Part shown: piece by piece, positions 43,585 to 53,800 of the stretch | Layout of the letters: each line of letters opens with the position of its first letter | Numbering within the stretch: position 1 is the stretch's first letter | Assembly: GCA_948099385.1 (NCBI GenBank) | Contig: CANUEZ040000020.1 | Coordinates: forward strand, 5,550,501-5,614,500 | Length of the DNA: 64,000 bases | DNA from: Fasciola hepatica | Lineage: Eukaryota > Platyhelminthes > Trematoda > Plagiorchiida > Fasciolidae | Direction: 5' to 3' | Program-made: the position numbers and the translations under genes | The notes under the pieces: model-generated | The model's input: the letters and a program-made list of their open reading frames with translations, nothing else | Databases searched by the model: none | What the model was told of the DNA's origin: nothing

Positions 43585-46500
43585 TCATTTGAATCGTTCT
43601 TCATTTCTGTCGGCATCCTGTCACAATCATACCCATTCCAAAATGGTCTAGTGACCTAACAGGAACGAAGAAATTCCACCCAACTGCACTTTATTTATCG
43701 GCGTTGAAATTGGTTGAATGTACTGTACTTCAGGGTCTCCGAATTACTCAGAAGCCTCACTGACAATTACCACGTTGTGTATAAACCTCAGTGTTCCACG
43801 ATCGATGCACTTGCGTGCGTAGTCCATTTCACTGCAAATCCCTCAATGATTCATGCTAATCAGTTAGGTGTGCCTTTCTTGTTCACACATCGGCGTTTGA
43901 TAATGTACCAGGATCTGTTTCTCAAAAATTGGAATCTTTTAGTTGCCCTAGATAATTACTCAACTGGCTGAAAGACAACTTAGGATGAACACGATGTACC
44001 GAAGTTGGAAGATGAGTTTCCGGGCATCTTATAAGCAGCGACTGTGTTCTTCAAGGAAACAGTTCTTTCTCCGTACTCCTTCACTATTTAATCTGACGAC
44101 TTAACTGTAACCCACTCAGCTTGCCTCGTCAAGTGTGCCGATGACGTTCTTTTTGATCGATCTGTCTCCCAAATGTCTGACTAATATGGGCTCCATGAAA
44201 ATGTTGCATGTGTCCATAACTTTTCTGACGAGCCTGGTCTTCTATTAAATGAATTCTTCACTCCTTGCGATCGCGTTTTTTAGCACTACTATTGTTATAA
44301 TTCACAAGACGTACCTAGGTAGTAGGTTATTTATTGGGACAAAGCTCATTCGGACATCGACAAAGCTAACCAAATGTTACAAACATACTTATTTGCAAAG
44401 TTGCTGTCCTGTCCACCTAAAGACAGTCAACATCCAGACAGGATGGCAGTCATGTGGTTCGCATGCCGTCGTTTACTCTCTTGCTTTTAGTCCCTTGGAC
44501 ATAGCGGCGTTTTTTAATCCACAACTGGCCACAGTTGCGTTTCAGCAATCAACTATTTATCAAGTAGTATATACACTCCACCACGCTATGACTTCGGGTC
44601 CTCTTGCAGGAGCAAACCGTGTTAAATATTTCGGTGTAACTTTGCAAGAGAACCTGCATCGGTCTTTACATCCTGAAATTATCACTGGAAAATTGCGTCT
44701 ATTGGTCTTTCAAATTTGTAAACTTTGATAGTTCGGTGTTCTACCTCCGTATACCTCCCATAGTTCTGTTTTGTTCTCCAAAAAAGAACCACTCTTCGTA
44801 GAGATTTTCACAGTATCATTCTGTTTTCTGATATAGCACTAAGAGACCTCATTTATGACTTATGTGATAAGCAGATAAGATCATTGCTGATTGTCCACAC
44901 CCACTACAGTGAGACCTTTTTCTCAGCCAGCCACACCCGTCAACCCGTTCCGTGTTACCACTTCTTCCTTCAAAATTATCGCTTTGCAGAACCATTCCTT
45001 GCTCGTGTTTCAACAAACAATGCCGAGGTCGGAAATAGTGCATTGGGTACCAGTTTAGAGACTGTTCTGTCACAGCGTATCCAGCTTAGTAGACTTGGGG
45101 GTTGGTTGGAGTACGTGCTGCGGAGACATTGAGGGATATGGTTACGAACCGTGGTCAGTGGCGATCGTGTTGTCACTTTCTGTCAAATCAGAATGATTGA
45201 TCAATGTGCGTTTGTACAGTTAAACTGTGTATTCCGTGTGTTGGCTAGTAGGACGTTCTTTCCTTTTCCTACCCCTGTAGGTCCATTCCGTGTCCACCTT
45301 GTATATTCATTTCTGTTGCTGTATGCAACATGGTGCGAAAGGCAGCGGTCAGTGAAGCTTGCCCAGCTGTTTATTTCTGCGTGAAAATAGTGATGAACCG
45401 AGACTACACGGAAAAGTTTTGGTAACCCTGATACCAAAACAGTGCAGGAGTAATCGGTTTGGATTTAATCGCCACAGGTCCAGTAGTTGCTTGCTCGTAT
45501 ACTTCGCGTGTCCTCTGCGATGAAAGATCGCTACTAATTGCATTCAGTACCGTCAGATGCCCACAATGCCTGTCATCAAGCTTGTTGGTAAAGCCAGGTG
45601 GATTGGGATTATCATCTGACTTCATATCTTGTGCCCGGAAATTCGCCGTTGGACGTCCCATGGCAAACTGGGTCGACGGAACCCTCGAACGTAAACGAAG
45701 TGGTAATTAGTATCCCTAAAAGTCCAGTGATATCCTCTTGCATTTCTTGGGTTTCAGTGATGACCTTCTCACCAACACTTAGAACAGTATTCATAGTTTC
45801 ACCAACTACATCTTTGACCACTGTTGTCTGCGGTGCCCACCTTTTGGCGTGCCGTCAGCTAAAGGTTACCGTGATCGCTCTAGCTTTTGTTACTGAGTTC
45901 TCCTCAGAACGAGAGATTCACAACCCAGCACTCCATTTCGACCCCACTGTGACCGGTAGTGGTCGAGTGGCTTATAGCGTTTGATTACCACCTTTAGGGT
46001 CCCGAGTTCGGATCTCCGCGATCACCGTTTACTTTGGTGATAGATAGTAATCTAGTGTCGTCCAGGTCGTCACCATACTTGAACTACGGGGATCTTATGT
46101 TGTTCTGCACTTTTTCTTAGGGTCTGGTTGTAGCTTATCTCTAATAGTGCAGTCGGTGTTCGTGGCTGTGGGGTATGCCGTTTTCACTGCATTCCTGCTA
46201 AAACATGATAAAATATCACATTCTCATCGGTTCTTGTCGGCTTTTCATCTAGTAAATCGGTTTTTGACATGTGACTGGTCTTGCCCTGGGAGCATTGAAA
46301 AACGTTCGGTTTCCTTTTACCTTCGCCGAAATGTTTATTCTATGCAAGGCCCATCTTCGACGTCTGAGTACTGAGGTGGTTTTGTATAAAGTCTCGTGTT
46401 CCTTCCTATCCTTCGACTCAAAGCCACCACCTCGCCGAGGACCTCGCATTGACCTCTTTTCAGTCACTGATCCGTCGTTTGGCAGTTGTTTTATTTTTTC

Positions 46501-49500
46501 CTGCCGTGGATTCTGTCGCCAGAAATTTGTTTCTTTGGCCCCGGATCCTTTTTTTCTGATGGTCTACCCCGACGATCTCAATCAATTGCACTGTTGGTTC
46601 TAACTCTTCATTCGTTTTACAAGCTTCGGAATCGTAAAACACCCTTTTCCTCGTATTTCCTAGATCTTCACACGCAGGAGCATGAATGAAGAGCTGGTTT
46701 TCAAATATCTGCCATCGAAACTGATCCTTTGTCGCACAATGTCCACAGATGGATTAGCCGCTTCTGCTGTAAATTGTTCATTCGATAATATCAAAAATGT
46801 TCGAGTGATACTGAGAGATAACAACCACAAGTAGAGTCCTAAAACCGGTGTTATTAGCGTAATATAGTAAACTGGAATGTGGATTCCGTGTAAATTTTCT
46901 GTCAGGAGATGGAATCAGTAATAACGGCATACTAACGTCCTGTTAAATGTTATTGCTTGAATCGGCTACCCAGTAGAACCATCATTTATGTCCTTTTGCT
47001 GCTTTTCAGTGCGAGACGCTACAAAATGAATTTCAAGTTCCATCTTAATTGTGAACCCGTTTTAGCGTGTAAAACGTTGCCTAAATTCTTGTCGACAATT
47101 GAAAATCCACGTGAGGACGTGCTCCATCCGGTGTATTAATTAAAGAACGCTGACGCTAGCTTCATGGCCTGACCGCAGCGTCGCTGCTTTACTCGCGTTT
47201 TCTAACATCAATCAAAATCGTGGAACAGCAGTATCACAGTAAAGCTACTTCAAGTCATGGAAATTTTTCACAGTCGCTTGAGTTTAGTTTCTGGAGGAAT
47301 ATTTGTCAAAATAGATGTCTAAACTGAAAAAGTTTGCGAATATCATGTCCGGAATGCATTTTATCAGCCCACTTGATGACAGACATTAAGAACAGAAATG
47401 TTCAGTTTCATCTTTTTGATGGTGTCAAGACATTGTTTAACTCTAAATTTATTTATCCTGTTAATGATAATAGTGGTAATATTTTGCCGAAATTTCTAGG
47501 AAAAACTGGCGGAATTAGAACAAGTGAAACGAGAATTAGAAGAGGCGCAATCGGAAAAATGTGAGCTCACCCATGCGGCTATGGATTTGCAGAACCAAAT
47601 GATGCGCAAGAAGTTGCTGTTAGCGAATAAAAAGAAGGTAAGCGTCCCAAACCATAGGGCAGGATTCTTCAAGCATGCCTCGGGTTCCCCCGAAACAAGC
47701 TGATGCTATCAATTTTATACTGTCTTCAGTGCCCATCATACGATGTTGTTAATTCACTTCTCAAAATGCCTGCCACTTGTGATTCGCAAAACAACGTGCC
47801 GCACGAGGATAGCCATACATTCAGTAGCAGCAGTGATCCGTAAGACGTATTGGGTTTAGAAAACTGTTAGGTTTCTAAAAGCTACTTATAATCTATTTTG
47901 CGGTAAAACTTTCTCACAGGGCACTCAAGCAAGCAAAAAGTCGGCAATGAAAGAAATCGACTCCATCAACTCGGATAATTCCGAAACCCAGCAGAGCAAT
48001 AAACAATTGGAACAGAAGTGTGTACTTTATGAGGAACAGCTGAAGTTGGAGCGAGAAGGGATTGCTGAAGTGAGTTTCCATTTCACTGTTGAACCCAATA
48101 AGTCAGCGGCATAGATAACGTATCCATTACTTGAAGGTGGCTTTTACAATCGGCTGTGCTATGTTGTCGGGAAATTGAGTTACACCATTTCTTGTGGATC
48201 TTCCTTTCATTTGTAATCGTACTAGTTTGGAGGTCACTAATGCTGTCGCATTCATGTGCGTCTGTAAAATCCCTACATGTTACCGCCCATAGTGGATATT
48301 TTGTGAATTATGGCAATAAAGTTTGAAATAACTTCAAACGGATGATCGAAACCGTAGTGAGAGCAAAGAAGCATCGTGCAGGGTGGCAAGTGGGGCTCCG
48401 ACAAAGCAATGCTGGAAAAGCTCAAATTCCTGTGGTCTCAGAGCAATGGACGTTCTCTGTTGGAAAAAATCAAAGATGGCAGCAATCATACAGAAGTACA
48501 AAAATACAAAAAATATCATGGTAAATGTGTCTTGATTGTACAACGACCTACAATAGGATGATTTCCATTCGTGCCGAGCCGATCGTCCCACTGGTGTCCA
48601 TAATCGCGGAAGAAATGTCAGGACTGATTTTAACAACAATTGGAGCAAGTCAACCAATTTCGTCTTCACGTACTCTGTTGGAAAGACCAGCTGAGTGGAT
48701 CTCGCGTGATACTAATCAGAAGCATTCACTTAACACATCACCAGTTAAGTTGAACGTATTTTTTGATCTGTCTGCCCTAGCAGTTGCACGAATGAGTGAA
48801 TTCTTTTGTGCACTTGTCGGTGACCTTGACGGGCATTACGTTACTTTCCTCACCACACTTGGATTGATAGATTTCGAATGTTTTCTTACCAGGCTTGACA
48901 CACAACTAGACCTGATTTCTACAAATGGGCCATGATTGTTTTGTGCTCAATAATGTGCACCCCTGAGAAGCTCCGATCAGTGTATCGTGGAAATATGTCC
49001 GACAGCGTATAGTACCGATACACTATGATAAGAAGACCATCTAGGAGAGTGATTCAGAGGAAAGGTTCACCCGACGACCCGGTAAGGTTAGGATCCCTGG
49101 TTGCCTCGACCGATTTTTCCGTCTTTTCAAATATGTCATTTTGTCTTCTGTGAACATGTCATTAGTTATCTTAATTCTTGCCCATTTGGAGCCCTCTGTG
49201 TCCAAAATGTCCGATATTCTTCACCACTTAAACAGCTGCAACGACAGAACGAGCAAGTTCAAAACTTGTACGGTGAAAATACCGAAAAATCTGCTTTTAC
49301 TTGTAATCTTTATGCTGACTGTTTGTCCCTCGCCCTTAGGCTTTGTAATTTCTCTCTGTCGTTGTTGCGTTGGCACCGGCGTGAAACACTTGTGGCGCCG
49401 ACCTGATATTTCGCTGAAGTCGAAAGGTTGTGTGTACCGTGCCACGGCGCGTTCAGTTCTTTCGTATGGTTGCGAGACTTGAGGTTTTCGACCATCGATG

Positions 49501-50701
49501 TTTGCCTAATATCGGCAACATTGGGTGGAATAGCCGAGCAAGCAATGCTGAGGTCAGAGAGCGAGTATTGGGTATTAATTCAGAGAACGTTCTGTCACAG
49601 CGTATCCAGCTTGAGCTTTGAAAGTTGTCATTTTTCTCCGTCTAAAATTACTTTCGATCCTTAATTTGTTAGTTTTTAAAATTCGTGACCACATGCCTTC
49701 CACACTGGTTGTCCTGCTCCAGTTATTTTCCACGATTTTCACTTTATAATAAGATCACTAAAACATCTCTAAATTCAGTGGCATATCCAGTGAATCGCTT
49801 GTTGATATTCCCACGGACAAACACTTCAGTGCTTGTCGACAGCTTACTTCCAAAATACTTTAAGACGTTGGTCGTCTTTGGTGCAACGAATTTCCGAAGG
49901 CTGTGCCGGCTTCCTGCACGCAATCAAAGTACAAATTTCTATCAGCTCGCACGTCTGTTATGCTTGTCTGCTTGTTGATCCGATGAAAGTCACAGACTTA
50001 AGGGACTGTTTGTTTGGATTGAAATTACCACAGTTCATACGTACATCTATAGTCACAGACAGAGATTCCACCCGATTGGTGTACAAAACCACTACCGACT
50101 TGACTTGAATGAAGGACGTTTAGTTCTGCTTGCTGACGTCAACTGCTAAATAGGAGGGGTGCTCCTGTGAACAGTACGCGTAACACTACACACAGTTGAT
50201 GACTCTCCACGTACACCCTAAGTTTTATCTTTTTCCACTATTTGGCTTTCCGAAAAGTGACGCGTACTGAACGAATTCCAAGAACAAAGACCAGCTTAAT
50301 TTCCAACTGTCTTATAAGAACATTCAGTATATGACGGTCACTCGCACAAAGTTAAGAAATAATTCATTTGCATGTTTGACTGGTACGTAGCATAATGCGA
50401 GTTGTTACAACTCCCCACAGGACGACTATTTTAGTCACTCCAACACTTTCCAACAATAATTTTTCCAGCGAACTAGGGAACTGTGTCAAGGGAGTTTTGT
50501 TATAGTACATTGTTAGTCCCTATCGTGATGAAGTAAAGTTGTGGGCATTTCTAAAAGCTTCCGTCTGGAAAATACTTGCACTTGATATCCGGTTATACTT
50601 TGATAAGATATTTTTTTCTTCAGATGTTACCAAGACTAAAGGAAGCGGACAGACTCGGTCGTCTTCTTTGTGAGTTGCGGAAAGAATTCTCTTCTGTGTA
50701 A
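34893..50701 (+). CDS. NUF2: Kinetochore protein NUF2-like, eight exons
   Basis: Exons: 34893-34908, 34935-35027, 35066-35307, 35350-35592, 39313-39600, 47500-47637, 47920-48069, 50624-50701 (stop TAA). All junctions are GT-AG, phases agree and the total is 415 codons, close to NUF2 proteins (about 400-460). Residues 1-117 fit the Nuf2 calponin-homology fold: FEIALSNAEIIRSIYKLTGK at the start, and DLKKWLPFLSCLILFIENQS where NUF2 has its conserved FLSxxxNFI helix. The remainder is almost all coiled coil (KEKQLEALHTERRSKQSTID; LPEMNAELQERLMSVEIEMH; LEQVKRELEEAQSEK). NUF2 pairs with NDC80 in the outer kinetochore to bind spindle microtubules. Homology is by pattern, not by search, so another coiled-coil protein with a CH-like head is possible. 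The exon structure itself is well supported. Confidence 0.65.
35593..36627 (+). other. NUF2 intron 4, unique part
   Basis: Starts at the GT donor 35593. Short open frames (for example 35661-35918) show no known motif. Nothing else identified before the duplicated segment. Confidence 0.4.
36905..37031 (+). pseudogene. LINE RT thumb relic (copy A)
   Basis: Encodes GANRVKYFGVTLQENLHRSL followed by KLRLLVFQICKL, a thumb segment after the RT active site. In copy B (44602-44728) the matching palm lies just upstream (44040-44290), whereas here it is cut off at 36628. Confidence 0.55.
37314..37697 (+). repeat. RTE 3' end fragment (subfamily of copies A and C)
   Basis: Begins with NNAEVGNSALGTSLETVLSQ (C-terminal block of the RTE protein), then RIQLSRLGGWLEYVLRRH, then a 3' UTR that matches, in reverse, 2136-2400 and 51368-51600. 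It ends near an atagtgatg motif. Confidence 0.7.
38257..38329 (+). repeat. tRNA-like sequence, copy A
   Basis: ggtagtggtcgagtggct resembles an RNA polymerase III A box, and gtcccgagttcggatctcc 30-40 bases later resembles a B box with one mismatch. The cloverleaf is imperfect, so it is a tRNA relic or the head of a SINE, not a functional tRNA. An identical copy is at 45954-46026. Confidence 0.4.
39601..41863 (+). other. NUF2 intron 5, first part
   Basis: Starts at the GTGAGT donor. Contains an unremarkable 159-codon open frame (40637-41116) with no recognised domain and no homologue I can name. No repeats identified. Confidence 0.4.
41864..42160 (-). pseudogene. LINE reverse transcriptase fragment
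   Basis: The minus strand encodes RVAFITSVPKKGTDKFRLVA followed by FTSVALQMFERLLLQ, typical of Rex/CR1-like RT fingers, then FCDYSGAFNSYYRP, a motif A (FxDFSxAFN). Truncated on both sides, inside NUF2 intron 5. Confidence 0.65.
42161..43516 (+). other. NUF2 intron 5, middle part
   Basis: Open frames near 42441-42641 and 42790-43020 have no recognised motif. A LINE relic is possible, but I cannot support it. Confidence 0.3.
43517..43581. repeat. (TA)n microsatellite
   Basis: About 65 bp of uninterrupted TA dinucleotides. Confidence 0.95.
44040..44730 (+). pseudogene. LINE RT palm and thumb relic running into duplication copy B
   Basis: Frameshifted RT palm: LSPYSFTI near 44070, LTVTHSACLVKCADDVLFDR with CADD in place of YADD (44103-44160), and VACVHNFSDEPGLLLNEFF near 44205-44262. 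The thumb (GANRVKYFGVTLQENLHRSL) follows at 44602-44728 inside the duplicated segment. Palm and thumb are in natural order, so the left edge of copy B is the original junction of this LINE. Confidence 0.55.
45011..45394 (+). repeat. RTE 3' end fragment, copy B of duplication
   Basis: Same as 37314-37697, shifted by 7697 bases. Confidence 0.7.
45954..46026 (+). repeat. tRNA-like sequence, copy B
   Basis: Same as 38257-38329, shifted by 7697 bases. Confidence 0.4.
47031..47499 (+). other. NUF2 intron 5, last part
   Basis: AT-rich sequence leading to the exon 6 acceptor (aaatttctag). Nothing else recognised. Confidence 0.4.
48070..49394 (+). other. NUF2 intron 7, first part
   Basis: Starts at the GTGAGT donor. 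A 136-codon open frame (48525-48935) has no recognised domain. No repeats identified. Confidence 0.35.
49395..49625 (+). pseudogene. RTE C-terminal fragment
   Basis: Encodes DISLKSKGCVYRATARSVLS and YGCET, then after a frameshift LEVFDHRCLPNIGNIGWNSR and ASNAEVRERVLGIN. These are the C-terminal blocks seen in RTE copy A (2611-2805). It lies in NUF2 intron 7. Confidence 0.75.
49626..50623 (+). other. NUF2 intron 7, last part
   Basis: No gene or repeat recognised. Ends with the pyrimidine-rich acceptor ttttttcttcag before exon 8. Confidence 0.4.
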
Positions 50702-50731
50702 CAAAACAGTTTATATATGCTCGTACTGTGC

Positions 50732-50737
50732 TTTATT
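50732..50737 (-). promoter_or_regulatory. Candidate TAF12 polyadenylation signal
   Basis: AATAAA on the minus strand, 143 bp past the TAF12 stop. It lies between the NUF2 stop and the NUF2 poly(A) signal, so the two 3' UTRs overlap. Confidence 0.5.
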
Positions 50738-50749
50738 TTTGTATTTCCG

Positions 50750-50755
50750 AATAAA
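50750..50755 (+). promoter_or_regulatory. NUF2 polyadenylation signal
   Basis: AATAAA 49 bp after the NUF2-like stop codon. Confidence 0.65.
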
Positions 50756-50879
50756 AATGCACAATTCTTTGTGAGAGAACCACCCATTATTTTCTCGCCA
50801 GAAGACCAATGTGTACATCTTCAGTTATGTATTAATTGTGCAAAGGGCAGTACTTTACAAGACCTATAAAAAAGGTCAA

Positions 50880-53800
50880 TTACATTTTCCTGATTTGTTT
50901 CTTGATGAGCGCTAGACGTTGCTTATGCGCTTCCGTTAGCACTGCTCGCCTTGAGGAAACATCGGTTGGGAAGTATCCGGGAACGGTTATATTCCAGTCT
51001 CGTTCTGTTTAAAATGTGAAGGAATAACACATGTAAATTACTTTTGTTACTGCTTACGTCGATTTCAACTTTTTTGGACCAGGACGCGCTTAGTACCAAA
51101 TTGAGAAAATCGTCACCAATCGCGTATTACACAATACAATATTCCATCATGTTGTAGGTCAACTCAGCGAATGCTGTTTGAGATAAAACGTGATTTTCGA
51201 GCGTGTTTACAAGTCCAAAAATGTCGGATTCCGGTACAATGGCATTCAGCTGTTAACTGGGAGAAGTTATTTGACGTTCAAGCCGGGTCGCTGTTGCTTC
51301 TGTTGAAGGTCAGTGTTGCTGAGTAGTGCGAGACTCATAACTAGGAACTAGCACGGATAATCTGATGATAAAGCATCATCATCGTGGTCATCGTACAGCG
51401 TTAAACAGCAGGGCAAGCCCCGCTGACCACTGCCTTTTGCACCATGTCGCATATTGAGTCAGAAAGTATGAATATACAAGATGGACCTATAGGAGTAGGC
51501 AGAGAAAAGAACGCCCTACTAGCCAACACACGGAATACACAATATAACGAACACAATGATCAATCATTCTGACCAGACACCGTTCACGGCCCATTGTCAT
51601 ATTCCTCAGTGCCTCCAGCCAATTGGTTGACGGATCTTTTGGACCCCAACCACGAAGATGTGAGGCACCTATTTTTCCCATGTTCGCTGTACATTTTCTC
51701 ATTCCCTGCTACCAAGTCATCTGTTGACCTATACGTGGTTTCTTCCACTCCCTAGGAGGAACGGAGAATAGGGCACGGCATGGTAGACGTGCTTTCTATA
51801 CGTAACACGCGCCCCAACCAACGAAATGTACTGAGCTGGATACGCTGTGACAGAAGGTTCTCTGAATTAGCGCCTAATACTCGATTTCTGGCCTTACCAT
51901 AGCTTGCTGGTTTATGTGTGATTCAAAATCCGGATTTTGGTCCCAGCGGAGACTCGGAGTATGCTACCAAAGATGAAACAATTTCAGTGGTGGGCTGAGT
52001 GTTGTCAGTATACGATGGATAATCATGATGAAGTTTAGACTAAACAACGCATCTTGCTGAGCACTCACGAAATAGCTAAACTCAAACAAGACTGATAATT
52101 GTAAGCATCACATTCGCTAGCGTGCCGTTAGACTGAAATGCAGGTGGTTTTCGCAAACGTGAGTGTGGTATATGCCACATTCATGGTGGAATGTTCCGGC
52201 TAACTTGGTATTGTTAGCAAAGCAGTTCACAATCAGATCAAAGCAATAAGAATGGACATCTTCAGTAGTTTGTACAAGCGCATGGTAGGTAAATTACGTT
52301 AAGACCTGGCACGGCAGTTAAGAAAAGTTGAAATTAAGGGGATCAGCTATTCTGCTAATGTTAGAGAGACCACGTATTTGAGGTAACATAAAAGCGAGCG
52401 AATATTCCCGAATGAGTAGTCGAACAACTCAGCACTGAATCCTACAAACTTGGAGTTTCGGTGTTGTTTCGAGTTAGGAATCGTGCATACAAGGGGAAAA
52501 TAGAATAAATCGTGCTTGTCTGGCGTCGATGGAAATAGCACACATGCAACTGACAATAATCTAGATGGTTTGTTATAGGCGATAGCTGCATTCCTTGTGC
52601 ACCGATGAGAAGTACGATAAGTGCTACGGAGTTACTTCTAAAATACAATGTAAGGAAATGTTTTTTTCAAATGGGTTAGTATACACGCCTTACCCAAACA
52701 ATAGTGAATATCTCTAGCATCGACCACGGGAGAATTTCTGTGGTTTGCGAGTTTTTGTGCTTTCTCCGCCACCGTTGTGATGAATTCGTTAGCGAGGTTC
52801 ACCAAAACCTGTACAAGAAAACGACCTTTTAGTTACCAAGGACAGCTTGTAATCATAATCAAGCAAAAATTCAAATCCCTTCTCAATTTCTGTGAAAGAT
52901 TATCGGTAGGCCGTCGGCAAGGTTTGCTCGGGATTCTCGATGGGCGGTCGGTCTTCAAGGAATTAAAGTATGCCAAATTATGGTGGAAAATCCTCTTGCA
53001 TTTGTCACACCTCAAAGTCCAATGTCGATAGCCGGAATGGAACCGGTAACGTTCCGTTTATCGGGCAGATGCTCCAACAGCTGAGCTATCGCGATACAGC
53101 CGGTCGGGTGTGAATATCCAATGATGCGCGGATATCGCCGACTCGCGGCGTTGGACTTTTGGATGTGAAAATACAAGTGAATTTTACATTGTATAATACT
53201 CAGGCTTCTCATGCCAACAATACATTCTGCTTATCATATATGAATGCACTATTGTGGATTCCTATTGCAGCGCCGTCACTTAACTTAGGATTCGAACACT
53301 GGAAAAAGTTTGGTCGGTGTTCACTGTTGCTACTGAAGCCCATCAAGTTTGAAGCAGTTGATACACTTCGTTGATGTGCAAAAAAAGGTTAGAAGATGAA
53401 AGTGGACAGTTCGTGGCAAGAGGTATAAATGCTTTAGTTAGCGAGTTTGGATGCATCGGTGCAGGGCCACAAGGTTGGGGTCCAGAAGACTCAACTGCGG
53501 AATGGCTGTAGACGCCGAGCGATATGGGTGAGTGTTATCGTTGTTAGGATGTATCACTGCGGATTGACACGAGAAAGTGATAGTTGCGGTGTATATTTGT
53601 ATGTGCATGCAAGCGCGTGTTCATGTTTGCGCTGACTACAACACGGATAGCGGTGAGAGTCCCACGGATAACCGGGTGAACCCAGTCTTCGGAAGAGCTT
53701 CATACTCCAGAATGTGTGCGTATGGCCATAAAACCAGTTATGCTTAAACGTGACTGTGCATAGTGACCTGAAATTGTCTAACGCGACGGGGTCGTCGGGA

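Larger units (their letters stand above)
44325..47030 (+). repeat. 2.7-kb duplicated segment, copy B
   Basis: Second copy of 36628-39333. It ends 21 bases into a duplicate of NUF2 exon 5, giving an extra splice acceptor (AG at 47008-47009) followed by tgcgagacgctacaaaatgaa and then unrelated sequence with an early in-frame stop. Contains an RTE 3' end at 45011-45394 and a tRNA-like sequence at 45954-46026. Confidence 0.92.

Noticed and set aside
43469..43651. Open frame with a long Tyr-Ile repeat
   Set aside because: Translation of the (TA)n tract; the similar minus-strand frame at 61601-61792 is the same artefact.
47334..47564. 76-codon plus-strand frame overlapping NUF2 exon 6
   Set aside because: Different frame from the spliced product; exon 6 in phase gives the coiled-coil sequence.
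51057..51130. Minus-strand frame reading YAIGDDFLNLVLSASWSKK, first considered as the TAF12 helix 2 exon
   Set aside because: It has no AG acceptor, an in-frame TAA directly upstream, and its donor gives the wrong phase for the last exon. The exon at 52694-52808 fits sequence, splice sites and phase.
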